From: Xanthomonas cissicola
GTDB lineage: Bacteria > Pseudomonadota > Gammaproteobacteria > Xanthomonadales > Xanthomonadaceae
Length of the DNA stretch: 64,000 bases
NCBI RefSeq assembly: GCF_008801575.1
Contig: NZ_VZPL01000005.1
Span: forward strand, 1-64,000
Reading direction: 5' to 3'
The notes below the pieces were generated by a model. That model worked only from the letters and a program-made list of their open reading frames with translations. It did no database searches and was not told where the DNA came from. Position 1 is the first letter of the stretch; each line of letters begins with the position of its first letter. Both the position numbers and the translations under genes were made by a program. Positions 36,260 through 45,833 of this stretch are shown here, piece by piece.

Positions 36260-37603
36260 ATGCCGCCACGGCATGCGCGCCTGCGCCGACTTGCTGCGCT
36301 GGTATGTGCAAGCGGCTTGCTGGCGGGGCAGCTGCTGCAGGTCGCCGACGCTGCGCCGAGCCAGACCGCCCGCGCCGCCAGCGCAGATTGCGTGGAAGCG
36401 CTGCTGCGACGGCTGGGATGGACCATCCATCGCGCCGCGGTGAGCGCGCCGTTGGTCCAGCGCGGCGCACCTTGCACGCGCGGCACGCTTGCGCAGGCGC
36501 AAGCCGCCGGCGATCTGCAGCTGACGCTTCCGGCCGATTGGGACACGCAACAGCGCGGCGCAGCGCTCACCGCCGTGCTGGACGATGCAGCCACGCACTG
36601 CGCCTATGCGTTCGAACTCGGTGCAGCCACCCGCCGCGCGGTAACGCAATTGCAGAACAACCCGCGCTACCGCTTCTCGGCGCTGCAGCTGGGCTGGGTC
36701 GGATTCGGCTGGCGTGGCGCAGCCGCGCAGGGCTGGAGCGGTTTTCGCAGTTTCGGTCGCGGGTATCAGCCGCGCGGCAGCAATGCGCAGGCGTTGGATG
36801 CGTTCTACCGTGGCCAGGTGCGTTCCGAGTGCGGCGTAGGCCGACAGGTGGCTCAGCTCGCTACCCAGCGCGAGCTGTTCGGCGATGCCGGGTTCGACGA
36901 GGTATTTACGCCTGGCGAATTGTCGATCGGCACGTTCCTGACCTTGCACAACACCGACAGCATCCTGCTCGGTGCGCATGCCGGCGAATTCTTCGCCGAC
37001 GGCAAGGCGGTGAAAACCTCTCAGCTCGGGCGGCAGGCGTTCGTCGGCGCACCTGGCTTCATCGCGCATGTGTTCGATAAGTCCTACCTGGATGACATCC
37101 ACAATCAGGCCGAAAATTTCGTGGTCGTGGATGTCAGCGATGCAGCCGCGCAGGCGCTGGCGCAGCATGGTGGCTTTGCGTACTACGACGCGCGCAACCA
37201 GCAGATCTGGGAGTTGGCCAAACAGTTGCGCGGGCCTGGCAAGCGCCGCTTCGAACGCCTGCTTTACGAGCGCGATGCAGCGTTGCGCGCCACGCTCGAC
37301 CCACAGCAGCAGGCACAGCTGCTGCAGCTGCAGACGCTGCTGGATGACCCGTTCTACCATGGCTTTTTGGTCTATGTGCATCCAAAAGGCACCAAGCCGA
37401 TCGGCTACCACGTGGCACGCCTGCTCGACCGTAACCCGCGCACGCCGTACGCCATCGACCTGACGTTGCACAATGTGCGCACCACCTTGTACTGGCGATG
37501 GATCGACTGGCAGCTGCAGCAGTGCAGCGCCGCCACCGTCGCGGAACAATCCATTGAGAATTCCGCCACGCCAGCGTACGCCGAGCGTGGCACCCTGCAC
37601 TGA
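36260..37603 (+). CDS. Secreted protein of unknown function, possible thiol enzyme
   Basis: 447 residues from ATG 36260, which starts a clean signal peptide (RRLAALVCASGLLAGQLLQV). Upstream in-frame starts (36206; TTG 36191) would add a charged extension. No family is recognised with confidence. A lone conserved-looking Cys in RSECGVGRQV, a later AENFVVVDVSD segment and QHGGFAYY give a possible Cys...Glu...His order. That is vaguely like bacterial transglutaminases, but I would not assign that function. The C-terminal HVARLLDRNPRTPYAIDLTLHN region looks globular. It is a single gene following a terminator; gnd begins 20 nt later. Confidence 0.75.
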   Translation: MPPRHARLRRLAALVCASGLLAGQLLQVADAAPSQTARAASADCVEALLRRLGWTIHRAAVSAPLVQRGAPCTRGTLAQAQAAGDLQLTLPADWDTQQRGAALTAVLDDAATHCAYAFELGAATRRAVTQLQNNPRYRFSALQLGWVGFGWRGAAAQGWSGFRSFGRGYQPRGSNAQALDAFYRGQVRSECGVGRQVAQLATQRELFGDAGFDEVFTPGELSIGTFLTLHNTDSILLGAHAGEFFADGKAVKTSQLGRQAFVGAPGFIAHVFDKSYLDDIHNQAENFVVVDVSDAAAQALAQHGGFAYYDARNQQIWELAKQLRGPGKRRFERLLYERDAALRATLDPQQQAQLLQLQTLLDDPFYHGFLVYVHPKGTKPIGYHVARLLDRNPRTPYAIDLTLHNVRTTLYWRWIDWQLQQCSAATVAEQSIENSATPAYAERGTLH

Positions 37604-37623
37604 TCAGATCATGAGGAGCGATT

Positions 37624-38565
37624 ATGGAACTGGGTATGGTGGGACTGGGCCGCATGGGCGCCAACATGGCCGAGCGCTTGGTCAATGGTGGGCATCGCGT
37701 GCATGGCTACGATCCGGGCGCGAACGCGCGCACCAGCGCGCAAGCCAAGGGCATCGTCACCGCCGATGCGCTGGCAGCGCTGGTGTCCGCACTGCCGAGC
37801 CCGCGCGTGGTGTGGTTGATGGTGCCGGCCGGCAAGATCGTCGATGACACGCTGGCGCAGCTGCTGCCCTTGCTGCAGGCCGGCGACATCGTCATCGATG
37901 GCGGCAATTCGTACTACAAGGATTCGCAGCGGCGTGCGGCATTGCTGCAGGCCAGTGGCATCGCGTTTGTCGATTGCGGCACCAGCGGTGGCATCTGGGG
38001 TCTGCAGGAAGGCTATAGCCTGATGGTGGGTGGCGACGAAGCGGCGGTGACGGGGTTGCATCCGATCCTGGCAACGCTCGCGCCGGCGCCGGACAAGGGC
38101 TGGGGACGGGTTGGCCCGAGCGGTGCAGGCCACTTCACCAAGATGGTCCACAACGGCATCGAATACGGAATGATGCAGGCCTACGCGGAAGGCTTCGCGC
38201 TGATGCAGCACAAGGCCGATTTTGCGTTGGATCTGCACCAGGTTGCCGAAATCTGGCGCGATGGCAGCGTGGTGCGTTCGTGGCTGCTGGATCTGACGGC
38301 CGATGCGTTGACGCATAACCCGACCATGGCCGGCATCGCGCCGTTCGTGGCCGATTCTGGCGAAGGCCGCTGGACGGTTGCCGAAGCGATCGATCTGGAA
38401 GTCTCTGCACCGGTCATCACGTTGTCGCTGATGGAGCGGCTGCGCTCGCGCGACAAGGATTCGTTTACCGACAAGCTGCTCGCGGCGATGCGCAGCCAGT
38501 TCGGCGGCCACGCGGTGATGACCACGACCTCGGCAGCGCCGACGATCGGTAGCAAGGACGCGTAA
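37624..38565 (+). CDS. gnd: 6-phosphogluconate dehydrogenase, short YqeC/GndA type
   Basis: 313-residue enzyme of the short (about 300 residue) 6-phosphogluconate dehydrogenase group. It begins with the Rossmann motif GMVGLGRMGANMAERL. Substrate and catalytic segments are DGGNSYYKDSQRR, DCGTSGGIWGLQEGYSLMVGG and the active-site Lys in GAGHFTKMVHNGIEYGMMQAY. It oxidises 6-phosphogluconate to ribulose 5-phosphate and CO2, with NAD likely as cofactor for this short class. ATG 37624 has AGGAG upstream. Confidence 0.92.
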   Translation: MELGMVGLGRMGANMAERLVNGGHRVHGYDPGANARTSAQAKGIVTADALAALVSALPSPRVVWLMVPAGKIVDDTLAQLLPLLQAGDIVIDGGNSYYKDSQRRAALLQASGIAFVDCGTSGGIWGLQEGYSLMVGGDEAAVTGLHPILATLAPAPDKGWGRVGPSGAGHFTKMVHNGIEYGMMQAYAEGFALMQHKADFALDLHQVAEIWRDGSVVRSWLLDLTADALTHNPTMAGIAPFVADSGEGRWTVAEAIDLEVSAPVITLSLMERLRSRDKDSFTDKLLAAMRSQFGGHAVMTTTSAAPTIGSKDA

Positions 38566-38639
38566 GGGCTGGGATGCGATGGCTGTGCGAGCCGGATCGC
38601 GGCGCGCACTGTTGGAAGTACAGAACCGTCTCAGCGTGA

Positions 38640-39695
38640 TCAGCCGCGCGCGGCATCCAGCCACTGCACTCGGCCGTCCGCAGCGCCGCGTTGCGCAAGG
38701 TCCACCAGCTGCATCAGCTGCACCGCATCGCTGCTGCTGACCGGCGCCGGGCCGGTGCCTGCCAGTGCGTCGCGAAAGGCGGCGTAGCACTGCCGGTAGT
38801 CGCCCGGCAGGTTATCGGGCTGATGGGTGTGGACGCGGCCTTCGTCATCGACGCGGGTGAGCGTGCCTGGTAAGGGGTCCACGCCCCAACCGACCGTGCC
38901 GGGCCGACGGCCCGCGCGCAGCTGGTCTTCCTGCGTATCCAGGCCGTGCTTGAGGTAACTGCCACGCGTGCCGTGCACGGCGAAGCGCAGGCTCCCATCG
39001 GCCACCAGCGACCCGGCGTGCAGAATCACGCGCAGCCGGGGGTAGTGCAGGGTGACATGGAAATAATCGACGCTGCGTGCCTGGTCGCGCTGACGTTGCA
39101 GATCCGCGGCAATGCCCTGCGGCATACCGAACAACTGCATCGCCTGATCGAGCAGATGCGGGCCCAGGTCGTACCACAGTCCGGCACCGGGGCTATCGCT
39201 CTCGCGCCAACGGTCGCGTACCTGCGGGCGATAGCGGTCGAAGTGCGAATGAAATTCCACCACCTCGCCCAGCTGGCCTTCTTCGATCAGCCGGCGCACG
39301 GTGAGAAAGTCCGCATCCCAGCGGCGATTCTGGAACACGCTGATGATGCGTCCCGCGGCGTTGGCGGCATCGACCATCTGTTGCGCCTGCGTCGCATCCA
39401 GCGCGAACGGCTTGTCCACCAGCACATGCTTGCCGGCGGCCAGGGCCTCCAGCGCGAAGGGCGCATGGGTATGGTTCGGGGTAGCCAGCACCACGGCATC
39501 CAGTGCGGGATCGGCCAGCGCACTGTCGAGGTCGGCCACCACGGTGACGCCGGGGAAATCGGCCTGTGGCTGTTGCGGCTTGGACGACACCACGCTGTGC
39601 AGCTGCAGGCCGGGGGTGCTTGCGATCAGCGGTGCATGAAAGGTGCGGCCGACATAGCCATAGCCGACGACGGCCAGATTGAACAGTTTAGGCAT
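38640..39695 (-). CDS. Gfo/Idh/MocA-family oxidoreductase
   Basis: 351-residue NAD(P)-dependent oxidoreductase. The ATG at 39695 starts MPKLFNLAVVGYGYVGRTFH with the dinucleotide-binding GYGYVG. The family's EKP-like catalytic motif is VDKPFALD, and the second domain follows. Such enzymes act on sugars or inositols; the closest well-known E. coli relative by pattern is YdgJ/YhhX-like. It is convergent with gnd, and no partner gene shows the substrate. Confidence 0.88.
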   Translation of the reverse strand: MPKLFNLAVVGYGYVGRTFHAPLIASTPGLQLHSVVSSKPQQPQADFPGVTVVADLDSALADPALDAVVLATPNHTHAPFALEALAAGKHVLVDKPFALDATQAQQMVDAANAAGRIISVFQNRRWDADFLTVRRLIEEGQLGEVVEFHSHFDRYRPQVRDRWRESDSPGAGLWYDLGPHLLDQAMQLFGMPQGIAADLQRQRDQARSVDYFHVTLHYPRLRVILHAGSLVADGSLRFAVHGTRGSYLKHGLDTQEDQLRAGRRPGTVGWGVDPLPGTLTRVDDEGRVHTHQPDNLPGDYRQCYAAFRDALAGTGPAPVSSSDAVQLMQLVDLAQRGAADGRVQWLDAARG

Positions 39696-39845
39696 TGAAA
39701 ACGGTTCATCGCAACGACGGAGGGAGCCGGCATGGTATTGCACCTGCCCGTGTGCGCAGGGTTCACAACCTCTGCATGCAACGGTCACGTCTGCTCGACG
39801 AGCGCCACCGCAAGCTGCGCCCACATTCAACAGGAGGTGCTTGGT

Positions 39846-40217
39846 ATGAAGAACATGACGCATGCACGCAAGTTGCTGGCTCTGTCGCTGTCGCTCGGTC
39901 TGACCCTCGGCGCGTCGCAGGCATTTGCGGCACCGCAGGAACATGCCGACCACAAGGATCATGCTGCCGGCATGAACGAGTCCAAGAAGCCGGTCACCGA
40001 CACCTGGATCACCACCAAGGTCAAGGCCGACCTGCTGGCCACCGACAACGTCTCCGGTACCGACGTGAAGGTCGAGACCAAGAACGGCATCGTGACCCTG
40101 ACCGGTGCGGTCGCCACCCAGGCCGAGCATGACAAGGCCGTTGCCGTTGCCAAGGGCATCGAGGGCGTCAAGAGCGTCAAGTCGACCGGCCTGAAGGTCA
40201 CCGCTGCGAAGAAGTAA
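39846..40217 (+). CDS. Periplasmic BON-domain protein, OsmY-like
   Basis: 123 residues. ATG 39846 follows CAGGAGG at a good distance. The signal peptide LLALSLSLGLTLGASQAFAA is followed by a His/Asp-rich stretch (EHADHKDHAAGMN). One BON domain (about 48-123) has the pattern WITTKVKADLLATDNVSGTDVKVETKNG and VKSVKSTGLKVTA. BON proteins are thought to bind membranes or phospholipids and are often induced by osmotic or envelope stress. It has its own terminator. Confidence 0.88.
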   Translation: MKNMTHARKLLALSLSLGLTLGASQAFAAPQEHADHKDHAAGMNESKKPVTDTWITTKVKADLLATDNVSGTDVKVETKNGIVTLTGAVATQAEHDKAVAVAKGIEGVKSVKSTGLKVTAAKK

Positions 40218-40270
40218 GCGCAGCTGCTGCGAATGCCGGGCCGCCGAGGCGAGGCGGCGACCCGAGCACC

Positions 40271-40298
40271 AGGCGCACTCCACGGAGTGCGCCTTTTT
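40271..40298 (+). terminator. Rho-independent terminator of the BON gene
   Basis: AGGCGCACTCC and GGAGTGCGCCT form a 10-11 bp stem with a tight loop, followed by TTTTT. Confidence 0.92.
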
Positions 40299-40450
40299 CG
40301 TTTCGAAGAACCGTCCAGTCTGCCGATAGTCGGCAACGCGCTCGCGCCGTTTTCACGCATGCTATACGTATGCTATGCCCATTCAGCTATGTCACAGACG
40401 GACATGATTTCTCTGAATCATTAATCTGGCAAGCTGCGTGATCGGAGACA

Positions 40451-42310
40451 ATGCCGATCAGTCTTAGGCCCCCTGCAGCGAGCGAATTCGGTCCAGCAAT
40501 GCAAACAACGGTCCAAGCAGACAAATGGGATCGCTGGCGCCTGCCTCTATTGGCGGTTGCCGTGTTCCTGATTGTGGTGGTGCCCTCGTTGTTGCTGCAG
40601 CAGATGGCCCGCAACGCCAACCAGGCCGCGACCTGGGTCTCGCATAGCCAGCAAGTGCTGGAAAACGCGCAACGCTTGGAAGCGGCAATGCGCAACGCCG
40701 AATCGGCAGCGCTGATGCGCTCGCACGGGGTCGAGCGCCCGGCGCTGCTGGAACGGATGCGGCGCGGGCGTAGCGAGGCCCAGGCCGCGGTGCAGCGGCT
40801 GATTTTTCTGACCAAAGACAACCCCGCCCAGCAAGTACGCATGGGGCGCATCCAGAGCACTATCGAACGGCGTCTGCTATTGGCCGAGCGCATTGCGGTG
40901 ACCACCGCGCCGGAGCAAATCCGCGCGCTGATCAACGACATGACCCTGAACAACCCGATCCGTGTGCTGATCGATGACCTGCAAAGCGCCGAAGGCGGTC
41001 TGCTGGCGCTGCGCAATGCGCGCGCCGAAACCGAGCGCATGCATTACGCGGTGTTGAGCTGGGCGGCGCTGGCGGTGCAGTTGCTGTTGCTGGGCACGGT
41101 GACCTGGCTGCTGCAGCGGCAGATCCGCCGCCGGCTGGCGGCCGAGCAGGAATACCTGCGCGCCAATGGCCGCGCCAGCTCGGTGCTGCAAACCGTGCGC
41201 GAGCCGATCGTGCTGCTGGATGCCAGCCAGCGCATCGTGTTGCATAACCCTGCCTTTGCCGACCTGTATGGCCTGGAAGAGCGCGGCAACGAATTGATGG
41301 CGCTGGAAGATGTGGGCGGGGGCGTCTGGCGCGATGCGCAGATCCACCAGCGTCTGGCGGACGTGTTGTTGCGTGGACGCGAGTTGTGGGATTACGAACA
41401 CGAGCAGCGCGCCGCCGACGGCGTGCTGCGCACCATGTTGATCAATGCACGCCGCATGCCGCTGCCCGACACCGCCGACGAAGACGTGGTGCTGATGACG
41501 GTGAGCGACATCAGCCTGCAGAAGACCGCGCAGTTGCGCATCCATGAGCTCAACCGGCAGATGGAGGGCAAAGTGGAGCAGGTCTCGGAAGTCAACCGCG
41601 AACTGGAAGCCTTCAGCTATTCGGTCTCGCACGATCTGCGCGCACCGTTGCGGCATGTGGCCGGATTCTCCGACAAGCTGGCGCGTCATCTGGGCGATAC
41701 GGCCGACGAGAAGTCGCGTCATTACATGGAAGTGATCAGCAGCTCGGCGCGGCGCATGGCCTCGCTGATCGACGATCTGCTGGTGTATTCGCGCCTGGGC
41801 CGCGGTGCGCTGCGCCTGCAGGCGGTGGACATGCAATCGCTGGTGGCCGAAACGCGTGCGATTCTGGATTCCAACGTGCAGAGCGAGAACACCGGCCACC
41901 GGGTGGAATGGCATATCGCACCACTGCCGGTGCTGGTTGCCGACGAAAACATGATGCGCCAGCTGTGGATGAACCTGCTTGGCAATGCAGTCAAGTACAG
42001 CGCCAAGCGCGAGGTGGCCAAAATCGAGGTCAGCTACACGCCGATGTCCGACGGCGGCCACCAGTTCAGCGTGCGCGACAATGGTGCCGGTTTCGATATG
42101 GAATACAGCGGAAAATTGTTCGGTGTGTTCCAACGTTTGCACAAGGCCAGCGAATACGCTGGGACCGGCATCGGCCTGGCCAGCGTGCGGCGGGTGTTGA
42201 CCCGTCACGGCGGCCGGGTATGGGCCGAAGGCGCCGTCGACGAAGGCGCCACGTTTTATTTCGTGTTACCTCCTGCGCTTGAAGCGCCCAACCAAGAGTT
42301 CACTGCATGA
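40451..42310 (+). CDS. Sensor histidine kinase with CHASE3 and PAS domains
   Basis: 619 residues. Two membrane segments (about 27-50 and 198-222) bracket a periplasmic CHASE3-like helical domain (about 50-195). A PAS domain (about 240-355) follows, then HisKA with the phospho-acceptor His in SYSVSHDLRAPLRHV. The ATPase domain has N box NLLGNAVKYSAKR, G1 RDNGAGFDM and G2 GTGIGLASVRRVL. The start is ATG 40451 with GGAG close by; ATG 40499 is possible. It overlaps the response regulator gene by four bases and should phosphorylate it. Confidence 0.92.
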   Translation: MPISLRPPAASEFGPAMQTTVQADKWDRWRLPLLAVAVFLIVVVPSLLLQQMARNANQAATWVSHSQQVLENAQRLEAAMRNAESAALMRSHGVERPALLERMRRGRSEAQAAVQRLIFLTKDNPAQQVRMGRIQSTIERRLLLAERIAVTTAPEQIRALINDMTLNNPIRVLIDDLQSAEGGLLALRNARAETERMHYAVLSWAALAVQLLLLGTVTWLLQRQIRRRLAAEQEYLRANGRASSVLQTVREPIVLLDASQRIVLHNPAFADLYGLEERGNELMALEDVGGGVWRDAQIHQRLADVLLRGRELWDYEHEQRAADGVLRTMLINARRMPLPDTADEDVVLMTVSDISLQKTAQLRIHELNRQMEGKVEQVSEVNRELEAFSYSVSHDLRAPLRHVAGFSDKLARHLGDTADEKSRHYMEVISSSARRMASLIDDLLVYSRLGRGALRLQAVDMQSLVAETRAILDSNVQSENTGHRVEWHIAPLPVLVADENMMRQLWMNLLGNAVKYSAKREVAKIEVSYTPMSDGGHQFSVRDNGAGFDMEYSGKLFGVFQRLHKASEYAGTGIGLASVRRVLTRHGGRVWAEGAVDEGATFYFVLPPALEAPNQEFTA

Positions 42311-42747
42311 CCGCCATCCGTACCATTCTTCTGGCAGAAGACAGCCCGGCCGATGCGGAGATGGCGGTCGACGCCTTGCGCGAAGCCCGCCTTGCCAATC
42401 CCATCGTGCACGTCGAAGACGGCGTGGAAGCCATGGACTACCTGCTGCGCCGTGGCATGTTCGCCGACCGCGAGGAAGGCCTGCCGGCCGTGCTGCTGCT
42501 GGACATCAAGATGCCGCGCCTGGACGGGCTGGAAGTGCTCAAGCAGGTGCGCAGCGACGAGACGCTCAAGCGCCTGCCGGTAGTGATCCTGTCGTCCTCG
42601 CGCGAAGAAAGCGATCTGGCCCGCAGCTGGGACCTGGGCGTGAATGCCTATGTGGTCAAGCCGGTGGATGTGGATCAGTTCTTCAACGCGGTCAAGACGC
42701 TCGGCACGTTCTGGGCGGTCATCAACCAGGCACCGGAGCTGGACTGA
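42307..42747 (+). CDS. Single-domain response regulator (Rcp1-like)
   Basis: 146-residue stand-alone receiver domain. Acidic pocket EDSP near the start, phospho-acceptor D66 in LLLDIKMPRLDG, and the conserved Lys in YVVKPVD. This longer, output-free type resembles Rcp1 and is typically paired with a CHASE3 or phytochrome kinase. It sits between two kinase genes: it overlaps the upstream kinase stop (ATGA) and ends three bases before the next gene. Confidence 0.92.
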   Translation: MTAIRTILLAEDSPADAEMAVDALREARLANPIVHVEDGVEAMDYLLRRGMFADREEGLPAVLLLDIKMPRLDGLEVLKQVRSDETLKRLPVVILSSSREESDLARSWDLGVNAYVVKPVDVDQFFNAVKTLGTFWAVINQAPELD

Positions 42748-42750
42748 ACC

Positions 42751-44253
42751 ATGCCGCATGAGGGGGGCAACCTGGAGCAGCTGAAGATCCTTCTGGTGGA
42801 AGATTCACCGGAAGACGCCGAGCTGTTGTCCGATCAGTTGCTCGAGGCCGGGCTGGATGCGGCATTCGAGCGTGTGGACAGCGAGCCGTCGCTGCGCGCC
42901 GCGCTGGACGACTTCCAGCCGGACATCGTGCTGTCGGACCTGAGCATGCCGGGCTTTTCCGGACACCAGGCGCTGCGCCTGGTGCGCCAGAACGGTGCCA
43001 CACCCTTCATCTTCGTCTCCGGCACCATGGGTGAGGAGACCGCGGTCAAGGCGCTGCAGGATGGCGCCAACGACTACATCATCAAGCACAACCCGACGCG
43101 CTTGCCGAGCGCGGTGATCCGCGCGATCCGCGAGGCGCGTGCGGATCTGGAACGCCAGCGCGTGGAAAGCGAGCTGATGCGCGCGCAACGTCTGGAAAGC
43201 CTGGCGATGCTCGCGGCCGGTTTGAGTCACGACCTGCGCAATATCCTGCAACCGTTGTTGATCGTGCCCGACCTGCTGGCCGGGCGCACCGACGACCCGC
43301 AGCTGCGTCAGCTGGCCAACGTGGTGGCCGAATGCGGCCGGCGCGGGCATGAGATGGCCGAGTCGATGCTCTCGTTCGTGCGCGGTTCCAACAAGCCGCG
43401 CGAGCAGGTCTCCATCGCCAATCTGTTCCAGGCCGTGCAGATGCTGCTCAAGAGCAGCCTGCCCGATGGGGTACGCCTGCAGATGGACACCATCGCCGCG
43501 GATCTGACCATCGAGGCCAACTACACCGAATTGCAGCAATGCCTGCTCAACCTTGGCTTGAACGCGATCCAGGCGATGCCCGAGGGCGGCAGACTGATCC
43601 TGGCAGCCGATCGCTACGATGCCTCGCGCGTGCGCATGAGCGTGGCCGACACCGGCGTGGGCATGAGCGATGAAACCCGCGCGCGCCTGTTCAGCCCTTT
43701 CTTCACCACCAAGGCCGATGGCACCGGGTTGGGACTGATTTCGTGCAAGCGCATCATCGAAAGCTATGGCGGCAGCATCGTGGTCGATAGCCGGCTGGGC
43801 GAAGGGACGCGCTTTGACATGATCGTGCCGATGCGTGCGGTGTCGACGGCGGTGACGGAAGCCGAACTGCCGCTGCCGCTTGGCCATGGGCAGCGCATTT
43901 TGCTGGTGGATGGCGAGGCCACGCGCCTATCGCTGCTGGGCAATGCGCTCTCCAGCCAGGGCTATCAGCCGCAGCTGGCCAGCGATGGCGCCGCGGCGCT
44001 GCAACTGGTGCAGCAGCACGCGATGCCGGATCTGGTGATCATCGACAGCGACATCATCCTGCTCTCGGCAGTGAGCGTGCTGTTGAGCATGCAGGAGCTG
44101 GGGTACCAGGGCCCGGCGATCGTGCTGGAAGATGTCGGTGCGCCGCTGCAGCGTGCGCATTTCCCGTCGGATCTGCCGGTGCATGTGCTGCGCAAGCCGC
44201 TGGAAATGCGCCGGGTGTTCCGCGCCGTTTCGCATGCGCTGGAAGTGGCCTGA
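42751..44253 (+). CDS. Receiver-histidine kinase-receiver hybrid protein
   Basis: 500 residues, no membrane segment. The N-terminal receiver has D63 (PDIVLSDLSMPGFSG). The kinase core has the phospho-acceptor H160 in AGLSHDLRNILQP and an ATPase domain with VADTGVGMSDETRARLF and GLGLISCKRII. A second C-terminal receiver (about 385-500) is unusual: its acidic pocket reads VDGE instead of DD/ED, although the Asp in VIIDSD and the Lys in VLRKPLE are kept. Third gene of a phosphorelay operon with the CHASE3 kinase and the single receiver. Confidence 0.9.
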   Translation: MPHEGGNLEQLKILLVEDSPEDAELLSDQLLEAGLDAAFERVDSEPSLRAALDDFQPDIVLSDLSMPGFSGHQALRLVRQNGATPFIFVSGTMGEETAVKALQDGANDYIIKHNPTRLPSAVIRAIREARADLERQRVESELMRAQRLESLAMLAAGLSHDLRNILQPLLIVPDLLAGRTDDPQLRQLANVVAECGRRGHEMAESMLSFVRGSNKPREQVSIANLFQAVQMLLKSSLPDGVRLQMDTIAADLTIEANYTELQQCLLNLGLNAIQAMPEGGRLILAADRYDASRVRMSVADTGVGMSDETRARLFSPFFTTKADGTGLGLISCKRIIESYGGSIVVDSRLGEGTRFDMIVPMRAVSTAVTEAELPLPLGHGQRILLVDGEATRLSLLGNALSSQGYQPQLASDGAAALQLVQQHAMPDLVIIDSDIILLSAVSVLLSMQELGYQGPAIVLEDVGAPLQRAHFPSDLPVHVLRKPLEMRRVFRAVSHALEVA

Positions 44254-44344
44254 GATCACGTTTGCGCGCAGCCGGCGCATGCGTCGACGGTGCAACGCGA
44301 TTGCAACAGTTGACGTCCACGCCGGCCGCATGCGCGAATAACGT

Positions 44345-44860
44345 ATGACCACCGTGCTTCTCAGCCTCGGCAGCAACGTCCAGCCGACCCACTACCTGCG
44401 CTTGGCTGTCGCCGCCCTGCGCGCGCGCTTCGGCCAGGTTGTCGTGTCACCCGCGTACCGCACGCCCGCGGTGGGCTTCGATGGGCCGGACTTCGTCAAC
44501 AATGCGGCGGTATTGCAGACCGATCTGGATCTGGACGCGCTGGATCACTGGCTGCATGCGCTGGAAGATGCGCATGGGCGCGATCGCAGCGGCCCGCGTT
44601 TCAGCGACCGCACCCTGGATCTGGACGTGGTGTTCTTCGGCGACCGTATCGTCGAAGGCCCCGGGCATCTGCGCATCCCGCGGCCCGAACTCAAACATGC
44701 ATTCGTGCTCAAGCCGCTGGCCGACATCGCGCCGGACTTCATCGACCCGCTGAGCGGGCAGACATTGGCAACCCTGTGGCAGGCGCATCCGCAGTACGGC
44801 AGCGCGTTTGCCACGGTGGAGCTGGATGCGGCTGCGCCGGAGTTGAGCGTCACGCAATAG
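44345..44860 (+). CDS. folK: HPPK, 6-hydroxymethyl-7,8-dihydropterin pyrophosphokinase
   Basis: 171-residue FolK of the usual length. Start LLSLGSN with the family's N-terminal Gly-Ser-Asn, the pterin-binding segment FVNNAAVLQTDLDLDAL, and the metal-binding DRTLDLDVVFFGD. It transfers pyrophosphate from ATP to 6-hydroxymethyl-dihydropterin in folate synthesis. It is convergent with a pteridine reductase gene, a second pterin enzyme. Confidence 0.95.
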   Translation: MTTVLLSLGSNVQPTHYLRLAVAALRARFGQVVVSPAYRTPAVGFDGPDFVNNAAVLQTDLDLDALDHWLHALEDAHGRDRSGPRFSDRTLDLDVVFFGDRIVEGPGHLRIPRPELKHAFVLKPLADIAPDFIDPLSGQTLATLWQAHPQYGSAFATVELDAAAPELSVTQ

Positions 44861-45028
44861 CGCTGTTCTGGCAGCGCGGTTGAACGCGGCCGAGCAAACA
44901 TGCACCTAGCGCGACGGCGTGCGGACTGTCTGGCAGTGCCGCACGCGCCGAGGCGGCAGCCGGGCTCACGTGCATGACAGGGATATCGTTGCCACGCAGC
45001 GAAAGCGCGCAGGCCCCGGACGCATCGT

Positions 45029-45766
45029 TCAACTGAGCTGGCGGCCGCCATCGACGTGCAGGGTATGCCCGGTGACGAAGCTGGCGTCGTCCAGCAACCA
45101 GCGCACCGCTTCGGCGATTTCCTCCGGCGTGCCGATGCGCGCCAGCGGCGTGCGCGCGAGCAGCGCATGCTTGGCGTCGGCGGATTTGCCTTCTTCCGGC
45201 CACAGGATGGCGCCAGGTGCGACCGCGTTGACACGCACGTGCGGCGCCAGTTCCAGCGCCAGCGAACGGGTCAGCATTTCCAGCGCGCTCTTGGAGGCGC
45301 CGTATAGCGGGTGGTTGCGCATCGGCTGCTGCGCGTGCAGATCGGTGAGGTTGACGATGGCCCCGCGCCGCTGGCGCAACTGTGCGGCGGCGGCTTGCGC
45401 GATGAAGAACGGCGCGCGTGCATTGACCGCAAACAAGTCGTCCCACTGCGCCGCAGTGGCCTCACCGATGGCGGTGGGGTAGAACGCCGAGGCGTTGTTG
45501 ACCACGCCATCCAGACGACCGAAGGCGGCAAGGCAGCCGGCCACCAATTGCGCAGGTGCATCGGGCAGCCGCAGATCGGCGTGCAAGGCATGCGCGCTGC
45601 CGGCACGCTGCCGGCACAGTTCGGCCACGCGTGCGTCCAGCACCTCGGCGGAGCGGTGTGCATGCAGCGCAACGCAGTAGCCGGCAGCGTGCAGCGTGGT
45701 GGCGATCTGCGCGCCGATGCGGCGGGCTGCACCGGTGATCAACACCACCTTGGAACTGTCTGTCAT
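45029..45766 (-). CDS. Pteridine reductase (SDR family)
   Basis: 245-residue short-chain dehydrogenase. The ATG at 45766 starts MTDSSKVVLITGAARRIGAQ, with the TGxxxRxG variant typical of PTR1-type pteridine reductases rather than TGxxxGxG. NNAS and the catalytic YGASK follow. It reduces dihydro- or fully oxidised pterins with NADPH and may act as an alternative dihydrofolate reductase. It lies convergent with folK, 168 nt away, and divergent from the MidA-type gene. Confidence 0.88.
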   Translation of the reverse strand: MTDSSKVVLITGAARRIGAQIATTLHAAGYCVALHAHRSAEVLDARVAELCRQRAGSAHALHADLRLPDAPAQLVAGCLAAFGRLDGVVNNASAFYPTAIGEATAAQWDDLFAVNARAPFFIAQAAAAQLRQRRGAIVNLTDLHAQQPMRNHPLYGASKSALEMLTRSLALELAPHVRVNAVAPGAILWPEEGKSADAKHALLARTPLARIGTPEEIAEAVRWLLDDASFVTGHTLHVDGGRQLS

Positions 45767-45833
45767 GGCGTACTCGCTCGGCGTTGCGGAGGGCTCGGCT
45801 ATCCTGTGCATTGTCCCCGCAACCGGTGCCCGC

